Made by a program: the position numbers and the translations under genes. From NCBI GenBank assembly GCA_033239525.1, contig BSYO01000024.1:11307991-11371990 (forward strand): a stretch of DNA of 64,000 bases, given 5' to 3'. Every line of letters begins with the position of its first letter. The first letter of the stretch is position 1. Of this stretch, positions 1-10,207 are shown piece after piece. The notes under the pieces were generated by a model. It had not been told where the DNA came from. It saw only the letters and a list, made by a program, of their open reading frames with translations, and did no database searches. Source of the stretch: Nepenthes gracilis. Taxonomy: Eukaryota; Streptophyta; Magnoliopsida; Caryophyllales; Nepenthaceae.

Positions 1-516
1 GCAAATAAGATATTAGAAAAACATTAATTAGTAAAATTAATTTAATTTTTATAAATACATAATACAATTGACTAGAATTAAGCGTGAAAATGAAATTAAC
101 TCAAATAGAATGATATTTGGTAATTTTGCCCTAATATTAGGTTTGTGTTTTTCCCAATAGTTAATTTTGCATGACCGTTCTTCAAGAGGCGAGTTTAGGC
201 GAGTGAATTTTTTCATGGGAAGTAGTCTTTACTTGTCCGGTTGTAAAAATGAGTTTTGATTCGGAACTACTAAATGAGACTTGCTGAAAACTGACATCAC
301 AAATTCAATCCATTTACCTCGTCTCCGAAGAGAACGACTAGTAATTGCAGTTTGTTCTAGCAGATCAAGATCACTCTGAGCCAGATTCTCGGGGTTGTTC
401 GATCCATCAGCGTCAGCATCAGCTGCTTTCGCGATATCTTCATTTTCGATAGACAATGTCTCTCTTTCGTCATCTCTCTCATCCATCCCCTTCCCTTGCC
501 TCTGCTCTCCTTCCAT
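1..516 (-). CDS. PGG-domain membrane protein gene, copy A, partial (exon 1 and part of intron 1)
   Basis: Exon 1 runs from an ATG at 516 down to 318 and ends at a good splice donor (GAG|GTAAAT, GT at 317-316). It encodes about 66 residues, acidic and polar at the start ([19 protein letters not shown]), with an Ala-Asp run and a basic end (SLRRRG). It matches exon 1 of copy C at 55192-55390 almost residue for residue. The reading frame continues past the donor to 229 only because the intronic stop seen in copy C is mutated here. Bases 1-317 align with intron 1 of copy C (from ~54874), so exon 2, which carries the PGG domain, should lie just left of the window. Function is inferred from copies B and C. 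Whether this copy is intact cannot be judged here. Confidence 0.7.
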
Positions 517-860
517 CTGGTTTGATTTGCTTGAAGAGTTTTCAGGTGGAGGATGATTTATTGACCTAGTCGACCGGACTCCGCCAATATTTTGCTGATC
601 ACGACCTTCTCGCCCAATAAGGCAGCTTGTTCTGTGCAGTTTCCGAGCTCCACCTTGGAATATTCACATTCCACGGTGGGTCACCGTGACGTTGGCTTGG
701 AGTATTCATAGGCGGTCGCTCATGACGTCTTATTTTGTTTTGTTTATATTATTTTAATAATAAACAATTATTTGTATATTATTTTATTTTATTAATATTA
801 AATGTGAACCTCTAAATTATTTAAATCCAAGTATAACTAAATACTCTCAAATTATTTGTT
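517..860 (-). promoter_or_regulatory. 5' flank of PGG copy A
   Basis: Upstream DNA of copy A, collinear with the flanks of copy B (31012-31345) and copy C (55391-55853). A TTGACC hexamer at 561-566 (+ strand) fits the W-box core bound by WRKY factors and is kept in all three copies. No convincing TATA box was fixed. The regulatory role is inferred from position and conservation only. Confidence 0.4.
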
Positions 861-1365
861 CGTTTAAGCATCGCTTATCATTGGCCATAACAATTATTAA
901 TAAAAATTTTATTCAATGATGACACCCTTACAGATTTTAATACTGACCCGCCACCTGCCATTACTCGTTGGTGGCTCTAATTGCCACCATCAGTTTAAAC
1001 ATGTCAATCAGCAAGCCGCCAACATTGACTTCTGTAACCAAATCACAAAGCAACGATTCCTGTTGTCACTACTATTATTTGCCAGTTGTCATGCCTCGTT
1101 CCCCTTTTGCTACATGCCGACAGTGTTCACTGATCATTAAGGTCCACAACCCCAACGCAATCACAATTATCATATATTATTTTTGCAATTTTATGAAATT
1201 AAAAAAAAATAAAAATAAAAATTTAATTTTTTCTAATGCTAAATAATAAAATTAGAATTAAATCTAAAATTTTATTTCTAATTCTGAATTTCAAGATCCA
1301 ATTCATGGTTTCAAACTAGGCATTGTGTAAAACATTAAATAGCTTTGTTTAGTGTATTTTTGATG
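856..1365. repeat. Spacer segment of the duplicated unit, shared with 61079-61595
   Basis: Alignable by eye over about 500 bp with the DNA right of the MULE (61079-61595). Shared marks include 'ggccataacaattatta', 'cattgatcattaaggtcca' and 'catatat'. Short open frames here are not conserved between the copies, so I call no gene. Confidence 0.7.
861..869. other. Paralogous empty site for the MULE insertion
   Basis: The nonamer CGTTTAAGC occurs once here in sequence collinear with both sides of the Mutator-like element: its left flank ends TGTTTAAGT at 55854-55862 and its right flank begins CGTTTAAGC at 61079. It represents the unoccupied target. Confidence 0.8.
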
Positions 1366-2550
1366 GGTCTGGTATCGTGAGTAAACCCAAAGTTTGAATT
1401 ATAGCAGATCAATGGCTCGATGGGGCTTCCTCTAGGCCCACAAGCGCACCTAAGTGGCGCTTGCTCTAAGGCTCTAGCTCATCAACTAAGGTAGAAGTAG
1501 AAGGAAGAAGGAGAGAAAAATGAGTGTCCAGAGAGAAAACTTAAAAGGTATGCTCACTCTCTTCTCATTTCCCGTAAGGCCTCCTTCTCCATCTTTGGCC
1601 GATGGTTGTGCAGGCTTCCCAATGGCTTCGCGTCCTCACGTTACAAGACCGGTAAAGGTGACTCGTAAAGTGTGACGCAGAAGAATCCTCCGTCTCTAAC
1701 TAGAGTGGGGACCGACGAGCGTCCCTTTGCTCACCATCAGCGCCCAGGGATCTTTACCTTCTCCGGTTAACCACCTGCCTGCGGGTGTATTCATCAACTA
1801 GCCACCCTTCAGTCAGGCGCACTTAGTAAAAGCCCATTTTTCCATCTCTTAAAGTTGCCTCTTGGGGGGCACACTCAAGTAGGAGCTCAACTCTTCGTCT
1901 CTCTAGTAAGCCACCCCTTGATCAAGTGCACCGACAAGAGCCCAAACCTCAATCTCTTAAAATCGTGCCCTGGTCGGGTGCACTTAGTGTAACTCGGTTT
2001 TCCATCTCTAAGCCGCCCCTCGGTCAGGTGTACTCATCGAAACTCAATTCTCCAAAGACATTCCTCGGTCGAGCGCACTTATCGAAGTTTCGCCCTCCAT
2101 CTCTAAGCTGTTTCTTAGTCTGGTGCACATATCAGAACTCAATCCTCTATATCTAAGCTGCCCCTTGATTGGGTACACTTATTAGAGTTGAATCTTTCAT
2201 CTCTCAAAACCGTCTCCTAATCAGGCGCACTCATTAGAGCTCAATCCTCCATATCTCTAAGCCGCTCCCTAATTGAGCATATTCAAACACTCAATTTTCG
2301 TTACACACATTCAAGTATTATTCATTCACTACTCCTATCTGTCTATTTATTTGAGAAAAATTTTTAATTTGAGTATCAGATAATATATCGAGAAGTGAGT
2401 TATTGTCATTCTCTCACCACTTATTTGTTAGTTGTAATGTGTAGGATCCAGGACTAAAGTGAAGGAAACTGGACCCGCTTCAGCTCGATTGTCCGAAAGA
2501 GATCAAGCGGCTCCCTAATTCGTACAATAATTTAAATCTATAAACACATC
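1366..2550. mobile_element. Unclassified inserted repeat carrying a minisatellite
   Basis: Relative to the third unit, where 61590 runs straight on, unit A has about 1.2 kb of extra DNA between ~1365 and ~2550. A homologous stretch lies at ~38916-39870. Its last ~90 bases (2440-2530) resemble 9170-9255, at the end of the large element at 3986-9280, which suggests a retrotransposon leader or LTR origin. No coding domain is recognisable. Exact ends and class are unresolved. Confidence 0.45.
1790..2300. repeat. Tandem array of ~50-56-bp units (about 10 units)
   Basis: The motif 'taagccgcccctcggtcagg', followed by 'tgcactcatcg..ctcaatcctccatctc', recurs near 1799, 1850, 1908, 1961, 2019, 2064, 2105, 2155, 2207 and 2258. 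Spacing is mostly 50-56 bp and the units are diverged. A second array of the same unit lies at ~39005-39640. Confidence 0.8.
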
Positions 2551-3985
2551 AATATTAATCCAAATAAAAATACCATAGGTTAAAACAAATATTCCAATCT
2601 GATAGATGAAAAAGGATTTTATTATATTCAAAATGATCATTTACCGTATTGACAAGGCTGAATTGAACTCATTGGCTCCTCATTTTATATATCTTACAAA
2701 GCTGAAATTCTTTGTTTGGAAAGTTACATTAATAATTAGAACATCAGAAATTACTCATTAAATAATATTGAGTATTGTTTTGAGCTTAAGATTCTATTCA
2801 CTAGTAAAAAAAAAGGACTTTTTGAAAAATGTTATCAATATTTCTAGCGTCTGGCATGTATTAAGAAATATTTTTCTAAATTATTCTAAAATTTTAAATT
2901 TAATCTCAAAAAACAAAAAAAGTTTTCTAAGTGTAAGTCTACTAGCATTATTGGCAATCCAACAATGGTAGTCTACTACCATTATCGACGTGCATCAACT
3001 ACTTATTATTGGTAATCAAACATTTATTTGTGAGAAATTTTGCCTGAATGTGATAACATCACCGAGCATGCCGCCTTTGTCTACTACCATTACCAGAATG
3101 CCAACGAAGCCCCAACGTTGCCACTGTTGATGGCCTACGGATCCTTGAATCCCTTCCAAGCCATTGGTCACTAACACTCAGTCGTTGGCCTGTGGCTTCT
3201 GTTGAGGTTCAACCCGGATATACAATTTGGCGTAGTGAAGCAAATTATAAATCCTCAATCAAACGTCAATTACTAAACTTATGAGTATACTAAATATAAT
3301 GACACATAACGTTATTAACGTGAAAAATCATTTTTAACCAAATAAAAAACACATGACAAATTTCGAAATAATCCATTATAATAATAATAGTATCGGTTAT
3401 AAATAATCATCTTCAAAATTCCTTCACTATAATCTCAAGTGAAGAATGATTGATTACAACTCTCTCAACACATTTAACAACCCATATGAAAATGTATAAT
3501 GAGAAATAAGAGTAATCAGATGAAATACATTTTAGAAATCAATTGTAGAACAACATATCAAATATTGCCGAATAACGAACTCAAATTGTATTTTAACCGG
3601 ATACCGAATCTCATCATCTTCTCTCTTTGTGAGAAAAATAATTTTAAAATACTTTAAAAACACATCAGGCACATTTTAATATTGCAAGCCATGCTCGAGC
3701 GTTCATCAAATGTGTTTGTATATTATAATCCACTCATCTCTGATAACCTTCAATTGAACATTGGCTAATCCTCACAAGAATATAACGCACCTTTTAATAT
3801 CTTTTACTATTTGGAAGACCATCTATTTATTGTGATACCCACAATAAAGCGTCTAAAACCCAACAACTTCCTAACTCCTAATACCGGTCACAGAGACAAA
3901 CTCTCACCGCTTGTCGCTAGTTATTGATTCCCTAACCCCAGTTTTTGGTCATCTATTGGCACCACTCCAAACCTTAAAGCTAAGC
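2551..3985. repeat. Spacer segment shared with 39871-41412
   Basis: Collinear with 39871-41412, and its first ~245 bp also with 61590-61836. The stretch 3895-3985 matches 41335-41412 ('cctaaccccag', 'ggtcatctatt', 'ccactccaaaccttaaa'). Apart from the short conserved frame at 3052-3174 no coding region is seen. Confidence 0.65.
3052..3174 (+). pseudogene. Conserved C-terminal ORF fragment of unknown origin, copy 1
   Basis: A 40-codon frame ending in TAA keeps the same frame and stop as a stretch ending at 40537. Shared residues include NITEHAA, VYYHY, GSLNPFQA and a terminal GH. In the other copy the frame extends upstream through GDKFLP. Here a one-base difference in a run of T at ~3040 breaks that extension. 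I do not recognise the family. It could be a captured gene end or a chance frame kept by recent duplication. Confidence 0.35.
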
Positions 3986-5708
3986 CTGAGATCTATAGAG
4001 ATGCGAGAAACGTCATCCTCCAAAGTGGAGGTCCGTCCCCTCAGTCGCCCGTTCTCCTCTCTCAACTGCTCATCTTCCTCCCTGAGAGCTACGATTTCAA
4101 CTCCCGCACGCTTGGCTGCCTCCTGCTCGGACTCATTTGTGATTCGACGAAAGTATCCGCGTAGTTGAGCACACACCGTGTCGATGGGGTCGCATCCCTC
4201 AAGAACTTGCAAGGGAAAGTGAAGGATCAGGAATTCATATTGTTCCCCTCAATAGAACAATGCCTATTCCAGGGTGATCATACCTGAGTGAAGGACGTGT
4301 TTGTGCGACTAGGCTCCCCTCTTGACGCTGGTACTCTCGGGGGCTCAGAGCGCTCAGTGACCGTCTCCACAGAACTGGGAGCATCTGGAGCCATGGGCGA
4401 TAGGGGAATGTCTCTGGGGCCATGACAGCACCAGATAGACCGACGACTCGTCCGACTTCGACTCCCTCCTCAGTAGCAGCACTCTGTTGGGCGGACGTCT
4501 CAAAGGGCACCTTAGCAGGCAATCCGGTGAATTCCGAAGCCCCTGCTAGCCCTGACGCAAGCTCAAAAATGCTAGCCTCATCAACCTCCTCAAGTTTTGG
4601 CGCGTCAATCTCCATGATTGCCACGTCCTCAACAGTCGCCTCCTGTGGCTCCAAGATAGGGGAAGGACTCATGGGAGACTTTCCTCTGGAATGAAGCTCC
4701 ACCATAGGAAGTTCATACTCAGGCAATGCCACAGTAGGAATCAGCGAATGCCCTACTGCACCCTCCTGTAACTCCAAATTTGATGCTCGCTCCAGAGCAA
4801 TGTTTACAACATGCGTGGCTAGCCCCCCAGCCAGCCTATGTGACCTCCGGGTGGAAATGCCTCTAGCTTCTCTCAACCTTTTCAGTGGAGCCTCCACCTC
4901 TTCATCGGAAGTGGTCTTCATCAACGAGTTGCTCTCCTCAGGGGACTCCCTTGACGGCTCTTGGAGCACGATGGCCCCGGGCTTCTTCTTATTCAGACCA
5001 ATGATTGCCCAGCCAGGCTCGGGACCCCACTTGGCGGCCGCAAAAGTGTTAGATATCAAATAGTAACCTTGGATGGAGAATGTATTCATTTGCGACTAGA
5101 TGATGGCCACCAGTTTTGCCTCCTCGCTCACTTGCTCAACAGTTACACCCCCCAGAAGAAACCGGAGACATGCCCCCACTCATGGGAGAGCTCCCAATCT
5201 GAGGGCTCCTGCAAGGAAAAAAACGATTCTTCCAGTTCTTCATTGAGTCGAGGTTGGTCCTCTGAAAGTGAAATCCGGCTCGAGGACATCGAAACCCAAT
5301 CCTCAGACTCAATGAAAAGGAAGATCACCTTCGCTGAGTTATCGATAAAAGGGTAGGACTGGAGACAGGCAAAAACGCACATGGTTATCATATAGCGAAC
5401 GGCGTTAGGGTGAAGTCTCGGGACAGGAACACGCAATGCCTCAACAAGTGCATACAGCTCAATTGCCTTGGGAAAGTGAAGCCCTCCCGTCGAATGGTGC
5501 TCACGCAGACAGAGATGAAGTCCTCTGGAAGGGTGTTGGCCCTACTAGTCGAGCTAGGAACACCATAGGCTATAACACTGGTGATCCCATAGTCCACCGT
5601 CAATGTGGCATTGGCACTCATCGTTAGGATAGACCCAATATTTCTAACCCCATAGCGAACTGGACGAGAGACTCGGGATGATGAGGAAGAACTCTTCTTC
5701 TTTGCCAT
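3949..5708 (-). pseudogene. Gag-like protein of a non-autonomous plant retrotransposon, broken
   Basis: An ATG at 5708 opens a Ser-rich N-terminus (MAKKKSSSSSSRVSRP). The frame continues to about 5490, and the conserved part then lies in the next frame (5143-~5500). There LHPNAVRYMITMCVFACLQ and a later ESEDWVSMSSSR match the gag-like frame at 63357-63710 (LQPNAMRYLVSLCVFF, QNLDWIVMTPR). A stop at ~5143 is followed by an open frame 4235-5089, rich in Glu, Pro and Ser, and a Glu/Arg coiled coil at 3949-4212 (REEDEQLREENGRLRGR). The order gag core, variable linker, coiled coil is usual for this plant family. At least two frame breaks make it non-functional as one protein. The last codons overlap the left flank, so the 3' end may be read-through. 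Confidence 0.6.
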
Positions 5709-5783
5709 TTCTTTCTGTCAAGGAAATATTGATGGCTCTTAGCGCAAGAAAACACAATGGATGGGAATTTGCTAAGGCACTGC

Positions 5784-5791
5784 TTAAATAG
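5784..5791 (-). promoter_or_regulatory. TATA-like box upstream of the gag-like frame
   Basis: On the minus strand the sequence reads CCTATTTAAGCA, about 78 bases upstream of the ATG at 5708. The same spacing and motif type precede the plus-strand gag-like frame near 63085 (TTTATTTAAACG). Confidence 0.45.
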
Positions 5792-6095
5792 GCAACAGGG
5801 TGCCATCACATGGGAAACTCAATCCGCGTTTTACTTGATGACCAAGCCACGCGCACGTTCAGCAGAAGCGCCGCGAGTTCCAAGCAGTAGCCAATCATGG
5901 CCTTTGTCAGACTACAGCCCACTATCACCTCAGTCGCTTGCCAAAATCATGGCTGGCACATCTGTATTTAATGTGGGGATTTTGACAGCCAGGGTTGGCA
6001 GTGGCAAGACTTCTAGAGTATGCATTCGGAAGGATAAATAAACCATTCAAGCACAACCAACAATAGTAAATAAACTGCACGGCCAAGTAAGAGAT

Positions 6096-6101
6096 TTTAT
6101 T
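6096..6101 (-). terminator. Putative polyadenylation signal of the coiled-coil mini-gene
   Basis: AATAAA on the minus strand, about 215 bases beyond the stop of the 6315-6851 frame. The position fits a plant near-upstream element. This rests on motif and position only. Confidence 0.35.
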
Positions 6102-6314
6102 ATGTAATTCACTAAAAAACTCTTTTGATAACAGGAGGCAACCAATGACTATAGGTTAAAATTAACTGCTCTCACCCGGCCCAGAAGGATCCGAAGCCGT
6201 GTACTCCGTCAAATCCATGCGTGTTAGAGTTCTAGAGTTTTGAGAGTCCAGGAGGCTGATGCGAAAGCTTGGTTTCTCCAGCGCAACTATTCTCTGGTTG
6301 AGACAAATACCGTC

Positions 6315-6851
6315 CTAGAACCTCCTTTCTAATGCAGGAGCCACCTTCTCCGCCCTGAACCTCAACCTCAACTCAGCTTCCAATTGCATGCGTTCCTCAC
6401 CAAATTGTGCCCAAAATTGCTCGAGCTCCTCCAGAAGAGCGAGTATGCGATCCCGAGCCTGCATGTTGGTGCTAGCAAGCCCCGACACCCTTGCCTTAGA
6501 CTCCATCCATGCTTGCTTGAAGTACGTTGCGCGAGCTTGAGCCTGCTCAACCATGCCAGTGGTGGCATGCACACAAGCCTCCATGTCCTCCATAGCCCTG
6601 GCAACTTGGTGGAGTGCAGAATCCACCCTCTGAGGCCTACGGCGCCATGAGGAAGTGGATGCCCCCTCCGTCCCAAAGCCTGGTGGTGTTCTCAGAAATC
6701 TCATCGGCTCTACAACAGATGCCTCTGAGTGGTAGCCTTCTGCTGCCGCGGTGCTAGGTGCAACTTCATTGTTGATCTCTGAGGAATGCGTATCCCTCAC
6801 AGACTCCAGAGAGGATGACTAAGACTCTTACGAAGAGAATGACCTCTCCAT
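6315..6851 (-). pseudogene. Coiled-coil protein frame inside the non-autonomous element
   Basis: The open frame covers 6315-6800, but an upstream ATG at 6851 is in frame. It reads MERSFSS, a stop, ES, another stop, then joins the long frame, which suggests a start now cut off by two nonsense changes. The visible ~161 residues begin with a Ser/Ala-rich part (MRDTHSSEINNEVAPSTAA). They continue through a basic WRRRPQR stretch into a long helical region (VARAMEDMEACVHA, LLEELEQFWAQFGEERMQ), predicted coiled coil. A TATA-like GGCTATTTAAA at 6957-6967 and AATAAA at ~6096 frame it as a small transcription unit. I do not recognise the family; it may be a second gag-related piece or a captured host fragment. 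Confidence 0.45.
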
Positions 6852-6956
6852 TGATATCGTAATAGTAGAAGAGGGGATGAGACGAGGCAAAGGTAGCACA
6901 AGTTTCACGCTCTCGAATCAGCCAAAGAACACAAAGCCTTAGAGAAAATCTAGGTG

Positions 6957-6967
6957 TTTAAATAGCC
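6957..6967 (-). promoter_or_regulatory. TATA-like box of the coiled-coil mini-gene
   Basis: GGCTATTTAAA on the minus strand, ~108 bases upstream of the ancestral ATG at 6851. Confidence 0.4.
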
Positions 6968-7405
6968 AAAGAACCCCAAGGAAACGGCGTCGTCCTGAAG
7001 TAGAAGCGTGTTGTGAGAGAGCCAACAAGCTCCTTTGACATGGCGGATCCCTAAAACGTCACGCCATTACAAAGCAAGTCATTATGATGCAACGCCCAAA
7101 GACCTCTCACGCAATCAATGCGTCAGATAATCCGATGGTTGTGACGTCGCCAGTAACGTTTGGTCTCCCAGGGTGGCAAATGTCAGCGGCCTCTTCACGC
7201 TGCATCCTCCTATCGATGGCCCGCATCAAGACTCGAGGGACAACACTGGCGGAATGGATCGCAGGAAACTAGGAATGCACTAGCGCATAAGTTGGCTCGT
7301 GTGATGGCGAAGGGGTCCAACAGCCCTTGAGATGTAATGTGCTAAACAACAAAAGGAAGAAGATTCATGTGACAAGCAAGAAGAATAAAGGCAACAGCTA
7401 CCGCT

Positions 7406-7411
7406 TTTATT
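7406..7411 (-). terminator. Putative polyadenylation signal of the third mini-gene
   Basis: AATAAA on the minus strand within 'TTCAATTAATAAAAGC', about 350 bases beyond the stop of the 7764-7973 frame. Confidence 0.35.
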
Positions 7412-7763
7412 AATTGAAGTTTCCTTTACAAGTACAAAGCTTGCAACAGTGAAAGTGTAAAAAATAAAAAGATACATTATGGAGCATAATGTCCGGAATA
7501 GCGGCTCCAGATGATTGGAGCCTTATCGGGAAACAAGATCTACATTAGATCCTTTTGGCTCCATCACTATAACTTTGATTTGCCCATGCACTGGAGCCAC
7601 CGGTGCTGGCCAGACACTGAAGGTTCACCTTAGTTAGTCGCAGTGGCAAAACCAACACTCATAGATGTAGTCCCAAAAGGGATGTGGCTAGCCCACGCTC
7701 CCCATATAGGGACTCCAATTTGTACCTCCTCTCTAGATGGCACGCATGATCCACCAGGCGGGG

Positions 7764-7973
7764 TCAAGGCCAAAAGCGACGTGCTATCCTAGGAGCAAAA
7801 TGCCCCGTGTTAGCTCCACAAGGACCCTCCTGTAACACGGAGGTCATGCCGGCCGCGAAGAAGGCATATGACGGTGGTAGAGTGGCCGAGCCACCCTCAG
7901 TAGTATGAGGAATCACCCATGGTAGGGGTGTAAAAGCAGTCTTCGACAGAAGCTCCGTCTCAAACAAGTCCAT
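7764..7973 (-). pseudogene. Short frame of the third mini-gene, unknown product
   Basis: ATG at 7973 gives 69 residues (start MDLFETELLSKTAFTPLP, end ARRFWP). After the stop, coding-like sequence seems to resume in another frame (~7640-7740, GVPIWGAWASHIPFG), so the original product was probably longer. A TATA-like CCATAAATAG at 8078-8087 lies ~107 bases upstream and AATAAA at ~7406 downstream. The layout copies that of the other two mini-genes. I recognise no domain. Confidence 0.3.
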
Positions 7974-8077
7974 CCGATTCCTCCGCAGATTCCCGCTGGA
8001 AGCGGAAAAACTAAAGACTTCGCATCACTCCTCCAAGGATTGGCTAAGGCATGGATCTCTCTAATTTGGGGGCTCCC

Positions 8078-8087
8078 CTATTTATGG
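8078..8087 (-). promoter_or_regulatory. TATA-like box of the third mini-gene
   Basis: CCATAAATAG on the minus strand, followed after ~107 bases by the ATG at 7973. Confidence 0.4.
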
Positions 8088-8099
8088 GCAAGCCAGCGC

Positions 8100-9280
8100 C
8101 CCATTCCCACCCAGCGAGGAACGCTGCCCGATAGCCATCATTCACAAAATAGGAAAGTCTTCGATGCAGACGCAGACTCTGGTGTGCGAATTCTTCCATT
8201 CAAAGCGCCAATCTCTGCGGCGTTTGAAAAGCTTGTGCGATTGCTTGGGGAAGACGCGGCGCCAGAAAAAGACAAGATCCAATGCATCTCGAGGAGGGAC
8301 ATGCGGGAGCCAATTGGACCCATGATGGACATGCCAGGTCTCGATTATAAGTCGGCCCAAGCATGGGGGATAAGTATTAGATTTGACATCGATGAGGCCC
8401 GAGGACTGCAACACCCAATTTAGGTAGCAGCAGCCCAAATAAACAGTGCGGTCCAAGACTTGGAATAGCCTACATGGCAGCCCAATACATGTAACCAATT
8501 GGCGCCTCTTACAACTCGTTAATGTGGCTGTAGACGGTAGGCGTAGCACAGAAGAGGTGAGCTAATGAGAGGAAGGACAACGCTGTCAGCCGTGGCTCAC
8601 GCCAAACCTACAACTTGTCAGCTAATCTTCGCGCGAGAAGCAGACTAAGCATGGTCAGCAACGCACACCAGTCTCCCACCACCGCTAAGCAACAACTGAA
8701 ATCGCTAGTTGCCGCCAGCAGTTAATGGTCGATGAATCCCCACAGGAAGGATTCTCAAGCCCAAAACTTCACACCATGGAGCCTATAAATTTCCTCTCCT
8801 TCTACAGGAGAGGGGATTTGATTCTGGGTCAATGATTTGACTCTGGATATAAAGACTTACGCTCCTTGATCTCCAGCTCTCGAATTTGCCTACAAAGTCG
8901 AACTCACGAAGGCTCTCTTGAGCATCCATAATTAGCCACCCACTACAGTGCAACAGAGGAGTCCAACCTCCAAAAACAGCTCACTAAGTTCCCTACTCTA
9001 GCATCCTTACACTCTCATGGCATACGTAGCATATTTCTGCGCATCTTTAAGCATGCGCCCCTTTCCGTTTCTTTCAAGAAATTCTGATTCGAGTATTAAA
9101 GTATTTTCGGTGGGAGAAATTTCGCCAACCTGTAACCTTTTGTTTACAGTTTGTATGTCCAAGTTCTAGGTTAATAGCGACGGAGACTAGACCCACTCGA
9201 GATTCGACCAGGACGAGAAATTCGAAAGTTCCCTAATACGTACGACAATTAGGGACTTGAGACACAACAAAGCACATATT
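8100..9280. other. Leader or LTR-like right part of the non-autonomous element
   Basis: GC-rich, no convincing gene. The frame 8142-8549 has no recognisable domain. Around 8776-8830 there is CCTATAAATTT followed by 'CTCTCCTTCTACAGGAGAG', a 7-bp hairpin. The end (9170-9255) resembles 2440-2530, so this is likely the transcribed end of a retrotransposon LTR or leader. Confidence 0.35.
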
Positions 9281-10207
9281 GAAATAGGTCTTTATTATTT
9301 TGTTAGGATTTTTTCGGAAAATAAATAAAAAATATTATCAATTTTTATGAATCTAAATTTTTCTACTATCAAAGTACTAATTTTAATATCAATTTATTAT
9401 CAATAAAATTTAATGTACAGGGAGTAGCATTCAGCCGAATGAATTTTTTTTTTCTTGGATCCAAAAAAAATTGAATTTTAAGTACGAAATAAGGTTTTAT
9501 TTTGCATTCGATTAGTAAATAGGAAATAATAAAAAAATGTGTGGATTATTTCCATTTTTAAAATTATATTGATCTTTTTTTATATTTTTAAACATTTATC
9601 TGTACCAATTTATTCCACATATTGTTAATAATTACTATAAAATTATAAAATAATAATATGGATTTGAATTTTTAAGTAGTCGAGACGACAACACACAAAC
9701 AACGATAATAATGACTAAACACGAGAACACATGAATTTTTGATAAAAATAATCAATAAATGAAGGAATAAAATCATAAGACTTTGAGTATGTAAAAGCCT
9801 CACTATCTCCGAGCTTGGTTATAATAAACCCACCCATATCACATTCGGTCTTACTATAAATATGGTTAACCCAAGCAAAAGAAATAAGAGAAAAAAAATC
9901 AGACAAAAATATTGATAAAATGTCACAAACAATCACAAAAATGACTATCACATCAGTCAAGAATGCGATTAGTTTTAATGCACGAGAGTCTTTCAAGTTA
10001 GTATTAGGTGCTATCGTTCTTTCCTAAGTTAGAACATGGATACTTCATGTGTCATTTTTTCTACTTGTTGAAGAAGGGCTTAGCTCGAGTGAGAATTGTG
10101 CAAGTTCAACATGAAGTTTTAGTAAGCCAAAAAATGAATAAAAAACATATATGTACAATATGGTTGAGACTCATAAAATAATAACTCAATAATTATTTCA
10201 TTATGAC
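9281..10207. repeat. Spacer segment repeated at 42211-42892 and 44552-45559
   Basis: Nearly collinear with both tandem copies in unit B. The part 9880-10147 also matches 32030-32660. A minus-strand frame (9715-9996) is partly kept in the copies (KTECDMGGF.ITKLGD, AFTYSKSY.FIPSF). No known domain is recognised, so I do not call it a gene. Confidence 0.6.

Larger units (their letters stand above)
3986..9280 (-). mobile_element. Large non-autonomous retrotransposon-like element with three minus-strand mini-genes
   Basis: This GC-richer block interrupts the unit: left DNA up to 3985 continues at 41413 in unit B, and right DNA from ~9290 matches ~44552. It holds a degenerate plant retrotransposon gag-like frame (3949-5708), a coiled-coil frame (6315-6851) and a short frame (7764-7973). 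Each has a TATA-like box 75-110 bases upstream, and the last two have AATAAA signals downstream, all on the minus strand. Near 8776 there is a plus-strand TATA (CCTATAAATTT) followed by leader-like DNA, so the element's own transcription may run opposite to the mini-genes. No protease, integrase or reverse transcriptase was found. LTR ends were not resolved; LARD/TR-GAG type is my inference. Confidence 0.5.

Noticed and set aside
1790..2300. CRISPR-like regularly spaced repeats
   Set aside because: Units are contiguous and diverged with no unique spacers, and the context is a plant genome.
4422..5356. Plus-strand frames in the gag-like region
   Set aside because: Complement of the minus-strand gag-like frames, which show the conserved motifs.
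8040..8423. Plus-strand frame of 127 residues
   Set aside because: No recognisable domain, overlaps the TATA-like box and leader of the minus-strand mini-gene, and has no conserved copy in the window.
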